This document shows, in pieces, positions 1-8,581 of a stretch of 64,000 nt of DNA (positions are counted from its first letter, which is position 1; each line of letters starts with the position of its first letter). Location of the stretch: positions 62,001 through 126,000 of the forward strand of contig NZ_AUMN01000001.1 in NCBI RefSeq assembly GCF_000430705.1. The letters are read 5' to 3'. Below the pieces are notes generated by a model, which did no database searches, was not told the origin of the DNA, and worked only from the letters and a program-made list of their open reading frames with translations. Origin of the DNA: Arthrobacter castelli DSM 16402 (lineage in GTDB: Bacteria > Actinomycetota > Actinomycetes > Actinomycetales > Micrococcaceae). The position numbers were made by a program, and so were the translations under genes.

Positions 1-2
1 TC

Positions 3-560
3 GACCTCAAGGTTGCGATTAAGGACGTCGGATTCGAAGGGCTTCAAAGCGGTGCCGCCTTGGCCGCGGGAACTTGCGACATCGGCGCCAGCGCCATGAC
101 CATCACCAAGCCCCGGGAAGAGAACCTCGATTTCTCCAAGCCGTACTACGACTCGCTGCAGTCGCTGCTGGTCCCCAAGGATTCTGACATCAAAACCATC
201 GAGGACTTGGCGGGCAAGACCGTCGGCGTCCAGCAGGGCACCACGGGTGAGAACTACGCCCAGGAGAATGTCCCGGACAAGGCAACCATCAGGTCATACC
301 CTAGCGATGCCGAACTGTTCCCCGCGCTGAAGTCCGGCAGCATCGACGCCGTGCTCCAGGATCTGCCGGTGAACCTGCGGCACACCGAACAAGGTGCCTT
401 CACCATCGTCCAGGAGTACGACACCAACGAACAGTACGGATTCGCCGTCAAGGAAGAAGGCAGCGAAGCCTTGCTGAAGGCCGTCAACAAGGAGCTGGCC
501 AAGATTCGCGAGAACGGCACGTACCAGAAGATTTACGATAAATACTTCTCTGAACAGTAG
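3..560 (+). CDS. Polar amino-acid ABC transporter substrate-binding protein (5' truncated)
   Basis: This is the C-terminal part of a periplasmic-binding-protein-like (SBP family 3) protein. It should bind an amino acid outside the membrane and deliver it to the permease and ATPase encoded next. The reading frame is open from base 3, so the start and lipoprotein signal lie outside the window. Visible family features are the segment ASAMTITKPREENLDFSKPYY, the hinge region IEDLAGKTVGVQQGTTGENYA, and a C-terminal helix ending NGTYQKIYDKYFSEQ, typical of GlnH/HisJ-like proteins. It heads a binding protein, permease, ATPase operon. A hairpin follows the stop, which could make this gene more abundant than the two after it. 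The substrate cannot be told from sequence. Confidence 0.9.
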   Translation, partial: DLKVAIKDVGFEGLQSGAALAAGTCDIGASAMTITKPREENLDFSKPYYDSLQSLLVPKDSDIKTIEDLAGKTVGVQQGTTGENYAQENVPDKATIRSYPSDAELFPALKSGSIDAVLQDLPVNLRHTEQGAFTIVQEYDTNEQYGFAVKEEGSEALLKAVNKELAKIRENGTYQKIYDKYFSEQ

Positions 561-566
561 GATCCA

Positions 567-600
567 CTGTGGCCCGGGTCTCTGGCCGGGCCACAGTTTT
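567..600 (+). terminator. Intra-operon hairpin with T-run after the binding-protein gene
   Basis: An 11-bp perfect inverted repeat (567-577 pairing with 586-596) with an 8-nt loop is followed by TTTT. It lies 6 nt after the stop of the binding protein and before the permease. Its form is that of a rho-independent terminator. Since permease and ATPase follow directly, partial read-through that gives excess binding protein is the likely role. Confidence 0.7.
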
Positions 601-623
601 GTTAACCACCGGAAGGCTAAGGT

Positions 624-1412
624 TTGAAACCCTCCACCCGTAGGCGCCTGTTTCGGGCCGTACTCTACGTCATCTTTCTCGTGGCCGTTGCCGCCCTTGT
701 CATTGTCGCCGACTGGGAAACCATCGCCACCAACTTCCTGGACCTTGGGGTTGCGGCCGAGCAATTCCCCACCATCATCACCACCGCCGCCAAGAACGTA
801 GTCATTTATACATTCATCGCGTTTGTCGGCGGTTTGATCCTGGGCTTGACCCTGGCGCTGATGAAGCTCTCTCCGGTGGCCCCCTACCGCTGGGTCGCCA
901 CCGCCTACATTGAGACCTTCCGCGGCCTGCCGGCGCTGCTGGTGATCTTCGGGTTCGCCTACGCGGTCCCGATCGCATTCACCGAATGGAATCCGCCGGG
1001 CGGCAGCACCGGCGCCGGCCTGATCGCCTTGATCGTCGTGTCGGCGGCCTATATTGCCGAGACAATCCGTGCCGGCATCGAAGCAGTGCCGAAAGGGCAG
1101 GTCGAGGCGGCCCGCTCCCTGGGCATGCGGCCCAGCTGGACGATGATCTCCGTGGTGCTGCCACAGGCATTCCGCATCATTACTCCCCCGATGACCAACG
1201 AGCTGGTCATCATCATCAAGGACACGTCCCTGCTGTTCATCGCAGGCATGGCGCTGGGTGACCGTGAATTGACCACGTTCGCCCGCGATGCGGTATCGCA
1301 GCACGCCAATTCCACTCCCCTGGTGATGGCCGCGTTGCTGTACCTGGTGATTACGCTGCCCCTGACGCGGCTGGTGGCACGCCTTGAACGACACAACCAA
1401 AGGAGCCGGTGA
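624..1412 (+). CDS. Amino-acid ABC transporter permease
   Basis: A 262-residue membrane protein of the HisM/GlnP family (binding-protein-dependent transport inner membrane component). It has an N-terminal membrane helix near residues 10-28 and several more helices. The EAA loop that docks to the ATPase is visible as [24 protein letters not shown] (residues about 158-181, given here only as landmark), and [17 protein letters not shown] precedes it. The TTG start at 624 is supported by GGAAGG at 611-616. The stop overlaps the ATPase start by 4 nt, so translation is probably coupled. It works with the upstream binding protein and downstream ATPase. Confidence 0.9.
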   Translation: MKPSTRRRLFRAVLYVIFLVAVAALVIVADWETIATNFLDLGVAAEQFPTIITTAAKNVVIYTFIAFVGGLILGLTLALMKLSPVAPYRWVATAYIETFRGLPALLVIFGFAYAVPIAFTEWNPPGGSTGAGLIALIVVSAAYIAETIRAGIEAVPKGQVEAARSLGMRPSWTMISVVLPQAFRIITPPMTNELVIIIKDTSLLFIAGMALGDRELTTFARDAVSQHANSTPLVMAALLYLVITLPLTRLVARLERHNQRSR

Positions 1413-2173
1413 ACACGGTGAGTGAATACATCAACCGCAAGGATGTTCCCGCCATCGCAGTGCAGGACCTGCACAAGTACTTTGGCAAGAACGAGGTGCT
1501 CAAGGGCATCGACTTCCACGTCAACCAGGGTGAAGTAGTCTGCGTTGTGGGCCCATCCGGTTCCGGAAAATCGACGCTGCTGCGGTGCGTCAACCGGCTG
1601 GAGGAACCAACCAGCGGAACCATCGTCGTCGAGGGCGTGGACATTACCGACCGGGAGATCGACCTGGACAGAGTGCGGACGAAGATCGGCATCGTCTTCC
1701 AGCAGTTCAACCTGTTCCCGCACCTGAACGTGCTGAAAAACCTGACCCTGGCACAGCAACGGGCCAAGAAGCGCAGCAAAACCGAGGCCGCCGACATCGC
1801 CAGGAAGAACCTGGCCAAGGTGGGCCTTGCCGGCCGGGAAGAGTCATTCCCAAACCAGCTCTCCGGTGGCCAGCAGCAGCGTGTGGCAATTGCCCGTGCG
1901 CTGTCCATGGATCCGGACATGATGCTGTTCGACGAACCGACCAGCGCCCTGGACCCAGAGCTGGTGGGCGATGTGCTGGACGTGATGCGCACCCTGGCCA
2001 ACGAAGGCATGACCATGATGGTGGTGACCCACGAGATGGGCTTCGCCCGCGAGGTCGGCGATCGGCTCGTCTTTATGGACGGTGGCGTCGTGGTGGAGCA
2101 GGGCAAGCCCAAGGAGATACTGGCCGCGCCGCAGCACGAGCGGACGCAGGGGTTCCTCTCCAAGGTGCTGTAG
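1409..2173 (+). CDS. Amino-acid ABC transporter ATP-binding protein
   Basis: A 254-residue cytoplasmic ATPase of the polar amino-acid uptake (GlnQ/HisP) class. The Walker A motif GPSGSGKS is at about residues 48-55, the Q-loop at [13 protein letters not shown], the signature LSGGQQQR near 152, Walker [12 protein letters not shown] near 171, and the H-loop at VVTHEMGFA. The GTG at 1409 overlaps the permease stop. A second GTG at 1418 is also possible given AGGAG at 1401-1405. It drives import for the binding protein and permease encoded just upstream. It is the last gene of the operon, and an inverted repeat follows at 2185. Confidence 0.92.
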   Translation: MNTVSEYINRKDVPAIAVQDLHKYFGKNEVLKGIDFHVNQGEVVCVVGPSGSGKSTLLRCVNRLEEPTSGTIVVEGVDITDREIDLDRVRTKIGIVFQQFNLFPHLNVLKNLTLAQQRAKKRSKTEAADIARKNLAKVGLAGREESFPNQLSGGQQQRVAIARALSMDPDMMLFDEPTSALDPELVGDVLDVMRTLANEGMTMMVVTHEMGFAREVGDRLVFMDGGVVVEQGKPKEILAAPQHERTQGFLSKVL

Positions 2174-2184
2174 CCCCGATGTCC

Positions 2185-2248
2185 AGGTAGCGGCCTACCC
2201 GCGAGGTAGCCCGTTGCAACCCGCTGACTCACGGGGCGGCCGCTACCT
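2185..2248. terminator. Large inverted repeat between convergent genes
   Basis: Perfect 11-bp arms AGGTAGCGGCC (2185-2195) and GGCCGCTACCT (2238-2248) enclose a 42-nt loop that itself can fold. It lies between the ABC ATPase end (2173) and the menD stop (2248-2250), where convergent transcription must end. There is no T-run, so a terminator role is inferred from position. Confidence 0.45.
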
Positions 2249-3972
2249 CAGGGTCGAGACGCGGTCACCGCGGCCTTGATGCGTTCATGCAGCGCCCGCA
2301 GCTCGGAACGCCGGGTGTGCACTTCGATGATGGAACGGCCATTAATCCGTTCGGCCAGCGCCGCTTCCAGTTCGATGGCTGTGCCGGCCGCCCGGTGGCG
2401 CACCCCGTAAGCGGCCGCGAGGGCGGCGATGTTGACGCTGTGGGGCGTGCCGAAGAGACGCTCGACGTCGGCCCGGTAACGTTCCTGCTCCCCCAGTCCG
2501 CCGTGCTCAAGCAGTGAGAAGATCCCTCCGCCGCCGTCGTTGACCACGATGATCTGCAGGTTCGGCTCCGGCTCCCCGGCGCCCAGGAACAACCCGCCGA
2601 CGTCGTGCAGCAGGGTCAGGTCGCCGAGCAGCAGCCGGGTTTCCCGGGCGGGTTCGGCCAGGCAGATGCCGTGCGCGGTGGCCACCGTCCCGTCGATTCC
2701 GGCAATCCCCCGGTTGGCGAAGACCCCCGCCCAGGAGCGCTCTGTGGGGGTCGCCACGAGGTCAAGATCGCGGATGGGGTTGGAGGAACCGACCACCAGC
2801 CGGGCATTGCGCCGGATGGTATCCGACCATAACGCCCGCGCCACGTGCAGTCCGGACACCACGGGTTCGCTGTCGAGCGTTTCGTCGATGGCGGCTTCGG
2901 CCGCTTGGGCGGCGCGTTGCCATTGCGCCAGCCACCCGGCGGGGCCTGTTCCGGCGAATTCAGCCAGTTCGTCCCGGGTGGCAACTCTCTGCTCCGGGCG
3001 CCTGCCGGGCTCATACCACGCCACCGGCTCCGGTTCGTAGCGGGCAATCTCGACGTCGTCGCGCTGCAGCAAGGCAGCCACCTGCCGATTCAGGGTGGGC
3101 CGACCGAACATCACGACCCGTTCAATATCCGCCCCGAGGTGCTCCAGCAGCAGCCGATAGGGGCCAACCGCGCTGGCACCGTGCCGGGCGTTCGACGACG
3201 GCTCCGCAAACAGCGGCAATCCCAGCAGGGAGGCGAACAATTCGGCACCCGCTCCGGCACCGGCTCCGGCGATGACAACGCTGCGGCGCGCGGCCGACGG
3301 CGAACGAAGGGTGACTCCGGTTGTCGCCGGTGCGCTTCCGGCCGCATGCGCATTGGGGTCGATCGGCGCATGCGTCACGGGCGGCGCGGCCTCGGCCACG
3401 GGACCCGGTGCGGGGGCCTCCGGCATCCCGGCCTCCGGATCGGGGGTGAGCGGATCGGCCAGGGCGAGGTTCAGCTGCACTGGCCCCCGCACCGGCAACC
3501 GGCCACCCGTTCCCATGGCCGCTGCGAGGCCGGCTTGGACCGCGCTGGTCGGATCGTCGCCAGCGCTGATATCGGCGTCGTACCTCACCGCCGTGCCAAA
3601 CAAAGAGGCCTGCCGGGTGGTCTGGTTTGCCCCGGTGCCGCGCAACTCCTCCGGGCGGTCAGCACTGAGGACAACGACCGGAACCGCACTGTGATTGGCT
3701 TCCATCACCGCAGGCATCACATTCCCCACGGCGGTGCCGGAGGTGGTCACCACCGCCACCGGAGCTCCGGACGCGAGCGCCAGCCCCAGCGCGGTGAAGC
3801 CGGCGTCCCGCTCGTCGATCCGGACATGAAGCGCCACCTGTGAGGAAGCGGCCGACGCCGCGAGCGCGTACGCCAGCGGGGCGCTGCGGGATCCGGGCGC
3901 GACCACGGCATGGCGCATCCCGCCTTGGATCAGCGCCGCGACGGTGCGGCTGGCGGCTTCGATTGACTCCAT
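2248..3972 (-). CDS. menD: 2-succinyl-5-enolpyruvyl-6-hydroxy-3-cyclohexene-1-carboxylate synthase MenD
   Basis: A 574-residue thiamine-diphosphate enzyme that joins isochorismate and 2-oxoglutarate, the committed step of menaquinone synthesis. Family signatures are visible at the N-terminus: VVAPGSRSAPLAYAL, HVRIDERDAGFTALGLA, VVTTSGTAVGNVMPAVMEA and LSADRPPE-like LSADRPEELRGTGANQT. The C-terminal cofactor half holds LLLGDLTLLHDVGGL and IVVNDGGGGIFSLL. The ATG at 3972 (protein begins MESIEAASRTV) was chosen because the homologous fold starts there; the frame stays open further upstream with no family-like sequence. An Ala/Pro-rich linker joins the first and second domains. menC lies about 2.4 kb away on the same strand, with phoX between. 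Confidence 0.93.
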   Translation of the reverse strand: MESIEAASRTVAALIQGGMRHAVVAPGSRSAPLAYALAASAASSQVALHVRIDERDAGFTALGLALASGAPVAVVTTSGTAVGNVMPAVMEANHSAVPVVVLSADRPEELRGTGANQTTRQASLFGTAVRYDADISAGDDPTSAVQAGLAAAMGTGGRLPVRGPVQLNLALADPLTPDPEAGMPEAPAPGPVAEAAPPVTHAPIDPNAHAAGSAPATTGVTLRSPSAARRSVVIAGAGAGAGAELFASLLGLPLFAEPSSNARHGASAVGPYRLLLEHLGADIERVVMFGRPTLNRQVAALLQRDDVEIARYEPEPVAWYEPGRRPEQRVATRDELAEFAGTGPAGWLAQWQRAAQAAEAAIDETLDSEPVVSGLHVARALWSDTIRRNARLVVGSSNPIRDLDLVATPTERSWAGVFANRGIAGIDGTVATAHGICLAEPARETRLLLGDLTLLHDVGGLFLGAGEPEPNLQIIVVNDGGGGIFSLLEHGGLGEQERYRADVERLFGTPHSVNIAALAAAYGVRHRAAGTAIELEAALAERINGRSIIEVHTRRSELRALHERIKAAVTASRP

Positions 3973-4033
3973 TACCTTCCATCTTGCCTGAAGGCGGGGC
4001 CAAAACGTGCACGCCCCCGCCCGGCGTGACGGA

Positions 4034-6124
4034 TCAGCGAACCGTCGGGAAGACCTGCACCACCGAGGGCCGCGGGCCGCGGAATTGTCCGGCCGGCGCC
4101 TTGGCCCGGTCCACGTAGTCGGGGAAGTACGACGTCGGCTCGTCGTAACTGCCTTCCTCGCCCGGGTGCTGCACGGCGACATAGACCATCGACTCGTCGT
4201 CGTGGATGATCGGTCCGCAGGTCTCGGCGTCCCTGGGCACGGCAAGGAACTGCTGGACGCGTCCCCGACTGGCCCCTTCCAGATCCACCTTGAACAGCCC
4301 GTCGTTCAGCCCGATGGTTCCGGGCTGGCCGTCGGTGGAGATCCACAGCTGTCCGGAGCTGTCGAATGCCAGGTTGTCGGGGCACGAAATCGGCGAAACG
4401 ACCTCCGGCGGGTACCCGCCGAAGTACGTCGAATCGTTGGCCGCCGGGTCACCGCACACCAGCAGCAGGTTCCAGTTGAACGACGTCGCCGTCTGGTCCC
4501 CGTACCGCTCGGAGATTTCCACCACGTGGCCGTCACGGTTGACAGTGCGTGGATTGGCCTCGTTCGCGTCGGCGAAACCTTCCTTGCCGCGATCGGTGTT
4601 GTTGGTGCATGCCACATACACCTTGCCGGTGGCCGGGTTCGGCTCCACGTCCTCGCACCGGTCCATCTTGGTGGCTCCGGCCTTGTCCGCGGCCAGCCGG
4701 GTGTAGACGAGCACTTCAGTCACGCTCATTCCGCTGACCTTCGACGTGCCGCCGACCACCAGCGGCAGCCACTGTCCGGTGCCGTCAAACGCGCCGTCGT
4801 CGGGCAGTTCACCGGATCCGTCGATCTCGGAGCCGGAGTTGCCGGAGAACTTCGCCACGTACAGGTCGCCGTCGGCCAGCAGGGTCTTGTTGTGCTCACG
4901 CTGCTTCGGCCCGTTGCCCTTGCGGAATTTCTTCTTCGACACGAACTTGTACAGATAGTCGAACCGTTCGTCGTCACCGGAGTAGGCCACGACGTGGCCG
5001 TTTGCCGCCACACTGATGGTGGCTCCCTCGTGCTTGAACCGGCCGAGCGAGGTGTGCTTTACCGGCGTGGAGGAAGGGTTCTGCGGGTCGATTTCGACGA
5101 TGTAGCCGAAACGGTTCTGCTCGTTTTCGTAGCCGGCGTTGTTGGCGTCGAAGCGCGGCTCATCCTGTTCCCATCCGGTGCCCGTGGGGGTGTTGGTGAA
5201 ACCGTAGCGGCGGCGGGCCTCGGTGTCGGCCGGGCTGCGGAAGAAACCGTTGAAGTTCTCTTCGCCCGAGAGAATCGTCCCCCACGGCGTGGTGCCTCCG
5301 GCGCAGTTGCCCAGGGTGCCGCGGACGGTCGTCCCCTGCGGGTCCTCGACCGTCTTGAGCAGATCGGTGCCGGCGGCAGCGCCGGTGAAGCCGAATTCGG
5401 TGTCCATGGTGACGCGGCGGTTCAACCGGGCGCCCTTGATGTAGCGCCACGGGTTTCCCTTGTGGTCGCGTTCCAGCTCGACGACGGAGAGGCCGACGGC
5501 GGCGCGGGTCACCGCACGGCGCTCCGCGGCTTCAGCCGGGGCGTTGGCAGGATCGAACATGATGTTCTGGTTGACGTACTCGTGATTGCACACCAGCAGC
5601 CCCTTCTTGCTGTTCGGGGTGCGCAGGATCTCCAGGTAGTCGTTGTTGTAACCGAACTGGCGGGACTGCGAGGCGGCTGTCTGCCGGCCGGCGTCGAAGA
5701 CCGGGGCATCGTTGAACAGCGGGTCTCCCCAGCGCAGAATGGGCTCCCAGTCGTATCCGGCCGGGGTCGTGAACGCGTCCACCTTGGCGTCGACCGGGGC
5801 GATCGGGGTAAACGGCAGCCGGCCAGGGGGGCCGCCGGCCGGAGCACCGGGGCGCGGGCCGGGCGCCGACGCCTGGGCGGCCGGGGCATCGAGTGCCGCA
5901 CTGCCAACCATCAGGCCGACGGCGCCGGCAGCACCGAGTCCCAGCATATTGCGGCGGGTCATGGCCGCTGACGCAATGTCCCGGAAGTATTCGTTGCCCG
6001 ACTGGTTGCAGACGCCCTTGGCGCAGGCGTTGTCGCATTTCAGGGCACAGGTGACGGGGCTTCGCTTGCCGCGGGTATGGCCAAGCATGGGAAGCAGAGG
6101 CCGCTTGGTTTCCGTGGTGCTCAT
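4034..6124 (-). CDS. PhoX-family alkaline phosphatase, Tat-exported (DUF839)
   Basis: A 696-residue member of the PhoX/DUF839 family, calcium- and iron-dependent phosphomonoesterases that release phosphate outside the cell. The N-terminus has the family's Cys-containing stretch (CALKCDNACAKGVCNQSGNEYF, near residues 26-47), then a twin-arginine signal MTRRNMLGLGAAGAVGL at 55-71 and an Ala-rich cleavage region. Later blocks such as GTILSGEENFNGFF and YVNQNIMFDP fit the family. The ATG at 6124 is preceded by GGAAGGAC at good spacing. A direct repeat resembling a Pho box lies about 70 nt upstream, suggesting induction in phosphate starvation. It interrupts the men genes and is not part of their pathway. 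Confidence 0.88.
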   Translation of the reverse strand: MSTTETKRPLLPMLGHTRGKRSPVTCALKCDNACAKGVCNQSGNEYFRDIASAAMTRRNMLGLGAAGAVGLMVGSAALDAPAAQASAPGPRPGAPAGGPPGRLPFTPIAPVDAKVDAFTTPAGYDWEPILRWGDPLFNDAPVFDAGRQTAASQSRQFGYNNDYLEILRTPNSKKGLLVCNHEYVNQNIMFDPANAPAEAAERRAVTRAAVGLSVVELERDHKGNPWRYIKGARLNRRVTMDTEFGFTGAAAGTDLLKTVEDPQGTTVRGTLGNCAGGTTPWGTILSGEENFNGFFRSPADTEARRRYGFTNTPTGTGWEQDEPRFDANNAGYENEQNRFGYIVEIDPQNPSSTPVKHTSLGRFKHEGATISVAANGHVVAYSGDDERFDYLYKFVSKKKFRKGNGPKQREHNKTLLADGDLYVAKFSGNSGSEIDGSGELPDDGAFDGTGQWLPLVVGGTSKVSGMSVTEVLVYTRLAADKAGATKMDRCEDVEPNPATGKVYVACTNNTDRGKEGFADANEANPRTVNRDGHVVEISERYGDQTATSFNWNLLLVCGDPAANDSTYFGGYPPEVVSPISCPDNLAFDSSGQLWISTDGQPGTIGLNDGLFKVDLEGASRGRVQQFLAVPRDAETCGPIIHDDESMVYVAVQHPGEEGSYDEPTSYFPDYVDRAKAPAGQFRGPRPSVVQVFPTVR

Positions 6125-6194
6125 GTGGCTGTTGTCCTTCCGTGAGGTGTTGTGCATTCTCACGGTTTCAGGCACGGGCAACGAAACTTCGACC

Positions 6195-6216
6195 GACAGG
6201 TAAACGTCCGCTGAAC
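6195..6216 (-). promoter_or_regulatory. Candidate Pho box upstream of phoX
   Basis: Read on the minus strand, two adjacent 11-nt units occur, GTTCAGCGGAC (6216-6206) and GTTTACCTGTC (6205-6195). They resemble the GTTCACC-type direct repeats bound by PhoP in actinobacteria, with the characteristic 11-nt period. The site is about 70 nt before the phoX start, as expected for an activator. A third unit is not convincing. Confidence 0.45.
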
Positions 6217-6359
6217 GTCCGATGCCCGACGGTGCCTCCTCGCACCGGGTGCCGTTCGTCCAGGGAGTACAACGCGCCCTTCCGCTGCCCAAACCGGCAA
6301 ATTTGGGCAAAAGCTACTCCCCGGCCGAACAACCACCCGTCGGTTCTTGCGGTGAAGGC

Positions 6360-7382
6360 CTACTGCCTGGCCGAACGGGCCAGCACCCGGTGGACCCGCT
6401 CAAGCCGTTCGAGCCACCAGGCACGGCGTTCGCCGTCGGCCGCGTAACGCTCCAGCAGCTCATCGCTGACCTCAGGGTCCCGGACTTCGATGACGCCGCC
6501 GGCCGGCTTAAGCGGCCGGCCGCTCACATCGGCGTCCATCAGCGACAGCGTGCCCAGACCGCAGGCGTAGGGAAGTTCATCGAGCGCTGCGGCCAGCGCC
6601 ACTCCGGCGCGGATACCCACCGAAGAGTCAAGGGCGCTGCTGACGACGGCGGGCAGTCCCGCTTCGGCGACGATCCGCAGTGCGTTGCGCACCCCGCCCA
6701 GCGGAGCGACCTTGACCACGATCAGGTCGGCCGCTCCGCTGCGGCTGACCAGCAGCGGATCGGCTTCCTTGCGGACGCTTTCGTCAGCGGCGATCGGAAC
6801 GGGGACCCCGCGACGGCGCAATCCCTCGCGCACCTGGCGCAATCCATCGATGCTCATCACCGGTTGTTCGGCGTATTCCAGGCCGTATTCGGCCAGTCCT
6901 TGGAGCGCCTGCAGAGCCTCGTCGACCGTCCATCCTCCGTTGGCGTCCACCCGGACGGGCGTGAAAGGAAGTGCGTTCCGCACGGCTCGCACCCGCGCCA
7001 GGTCATCGGCCAGCGACTGACCGGCCTCGGCCACCTTGACCTTCACCGCGGGAACGCCGTCGAATCCGTCGAGTACGTCGTCGACCCGGCCGGCGTCCAC
7101 CGCCGGCACCGTGGCATTGACGGGGACTTTCGTCCGGACCGGGTCCGGGTAGCCTTGCCAGCCGGCCTCCACCGCCGCAGCCAGCCAGCGGGCCGACTCC
7201 TCGTCGTCGTACTCGCCGAACGGCCCAAACTCGGCCCAGCCCGCCGGGCCACGCAGCAGCATGGTCTCGCGCTGCGTTATGCCGCGGAACTTCACACGCA
7301 TCGGCAGGCTGACAACGCGGGCGCCCGCCACCAGCTCGTCGAATTCCGGAACGTCCAGTCGCATGCCCTCCACTGTACGCAC
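6360..7382 (-). CDS. menC: o-Succinylbenzoate synthase MenC
   Basis: An enolase-superfamily enzyme (up to 340 residues) that dehydrates SHCHC to o-succinylbenzoate in menaquinone synthesis. Catalytic landmarks are visible in order: the Lys of VKVKVAE, the metal ligands in VRVDANGGW, LEYAEQP and IAADES, and the second Lys in LIVVKVAPLGG. The start is uncertain. GTG at 7382 has no clear ribosome site, and ATG at 7364 has GGAGGG only 1 nt away, which is close. The enzyme acts downstream of MenD, encoded on the same strand beyond phoX. Confidence 0.88.
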   Translation of the reverse strand: MRTVEGMRLDVPEFDELVAGARVVSLPMRVKFRGITQRETMLLRGPAGWAEFGPFGEYDDEESARWLAAAVEAGWQGYPDPVRTKVPVNATVPAVDAGRVDDVLDGFDGVPAVKVKVAEAGQSLADDLARVRAVRNALPFTPVRVDANGGWTVDEALQALQGLAEYGLEYAEQPVMSIDGLRQVREGLRRRGVPVPIAADESVRKEADPLLVSRSGAADLIVVKVAPLGGVRNALRIVAEAGLPAVVSSALDSSVGIRAGVALAAALDELPYACGLGTLSLMDADVSGRPLKPAGGVIEVRDPEVSDELLERYAADGERRAWWLERLERVHRVLARSARQ

Positions 7383-7460
7383 CGCCGCGATGCGCTTCCG
7401 TTCAGCACCCGGGCGGGTGAACCGCCGTCGTCGGTTGACAGTCCCCCGGGTCTCGGCAGT

Positions 7461-7502
7461 GGCAGCGTGGGTGCCTGCGTGGGTGGCAGCGCGGGTGCCT
7501 GC
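7461..7502. repeat. Short direct repeat before the PAP2-like gene
   Basis: Two 18-nt copies, GGCAGCGTGGGTGCCTGC (7461-7478) and GGCAGCGCGGGTGCCTGC (7485-7502), differ at one base and are spaced by 6 nt. They lie in the 177-nt gap between menC and the PAP2-like gene. No function is evident. Confidence 0.5.
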
Positions 7503-7559
7503 AGGCCCATCACGTGCCGATATCCGTCGTCGACAGCCGGGTGTGAAATCCTAGGAGGA

Positions 7560-8471
7560 ATGAACAAGCGATCTGCCCGGCAAACGAAGGCCGGGCGCCG
7601 ACCGGCGAAGCCCGCAGCCTCGAACCCCTTTCCGTTCATCGCGGCAGCACTGCTTTGTGCCGGTTCGCTGGTGGGAATTTACATCCTGTTCGTCCGCACC
7701 ACGACGGGCCAACTGATCGGTGAAGGGGCTCTGCGCGAGGCAGAACTAAGCGCAACCGGCATGTCCTCGCGTCTGCAGGACTTCCTGGACCTGCTGCCCT
7801 TGATATCGGCGGTCATTGCAGCGGCATTCATCCTGTTTGTCACCCTGGCCAGACGACGATGGCTGGCCGCAGGGGTGGCGATAGCGGCGGCTCTTGGCGC
7901 GAACCTGACCACCCAGGTGCTCAAGGAGGTGCTGGTGCGGCCGGAACTCGGGGTGCAGACACTGGGGACCAACTCGTTGCCGTCCGGGCATGCCACTCTT
8001 GCCGCCTCTTCGGCCGCGGCCGTGATCCTGGTTGTCGCCCCGCGCTGGCGTCCGCTCGCGGCAGCCGGCGGGGGCAGCTACGCCGTCATCGCCGGTGCCG
8101 CGACCCTGATCAATCTATGGCACCGGCCCGCGGATATCATTGCCGCATTCCTGGTGGTGGGGTTCTGGACCGCCGTCGGCGGGTGGATCATTATGCGCAC
8201 CGGCACAGCGTGGAACGTTTGGAGCGGGTTCGGCGAGCACTGGGCAGCTTCGCGGGTTTGGCCTGCCGGTACCGCCGCAGCCGGCCTGGTCACAGGTTTG
8301 ATGGCGGTGCTGTTTGTGCTGGTCAGCACGCCGACGCTGACGACGCCGGCAGCACCGGAGCGATTGCCCCTGCTGTACTGGGCGGGGCTGGCGATGATCG
8401 TCTCGTCCGGGTACCTGCTGGCCTCGCTGGGTGCGGTGCTCTTTGGCCGTGCCGCCCGGATCCGTCGCTGA
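7560..8471 (+). CDS. PAP2-like (phosphatidic acid phosphatase type 2) membrane protein
   Basis: A 303-residue integral membrane protein with a basic N-terminus (residues 1-20), about six hydrophobic helices, and a PAP2-like core: KEVLVRPEL, the loop TNSLPSGHATLAAS, and LWHRPADI with the HxxxD. In typical PAP2 enzymes the third motif is SRxxxxxHxxxD; here the Ser-Arg pair is replaced by Ala-Thr, so activity is uncertain. AGGAGG lies immediately before the ATG, closer than usual. The gene stands alone between menC and a convergent MFS gene. Its lipid-phosphate substrate, if any, is unknown. Confidence 0.75.
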   Translation: MNKRSARQTKAGRRPAKPAASNPFPFIAAALLCAGSLVGIYILFVRTTTGQLIGEGALREAELSATGMSSRLQDFLDLLPLISAVIAAAFILFVTLARRRWLAAGVAIAAALGANLTTQVLKEVLVRPELGVQTLGTNSLPSGHATLAASSAAAVILVVAPRWRPLAAAGGGSYAVIAGAATLINLWHRPADIIAAFLVVGFWTAVGGWIIMRTGTAWNVWSGFGEHWAASRVWPAGTAAAGLVTGLMAVLFVLVSTPTLTTPAAPERLPLLYWAGLAMIVSSGYLLASLGAVLFGRAARIRR

Positions 8472-8477
8472 CACCGG

Positions 8478-8507
8478 CGGGCGGATCCCGGGCGCGGGAT
8501 CCGCCCG
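8478..8507. terminator. Perfect 13-bp hairpin between convergent genes
   Basis: CGGGCGGATCCCG (8478-8490) pairs with CGGGATCCGCCCG (8495-8507) around a 4-nt loop, 6 nt after the stop of the PAP2-like gene and before the end of the convergent MFS gene (8582). No T-run follows, so its use as a terminator is inferred from strength and position. Confidence 0.55.
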
Positions 8508-8581
8508 CACCCCGGCGCGGGTTCCGCCTGCACCCCAAAGGTGGCGCCAACCCGGCGGTCAACCGGGCCGGGTGGCGGACT

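Noticed and set aside
4007-5971. Long plus-strand open frame opposite phoX (about 654 codons)
   Set aside because: It mirrors the PhoX gene in an antisense frame; translation is Gly/Arg/Val-rich with no motifs or ribosome site, as expected in high-GC DNA.
6222-7559. Upstream extension of the PAP2-like frame
   Set aside because: The frame stays open through the antisense of menC, but the family-like sequence and AGGAGG begin only at 7560.
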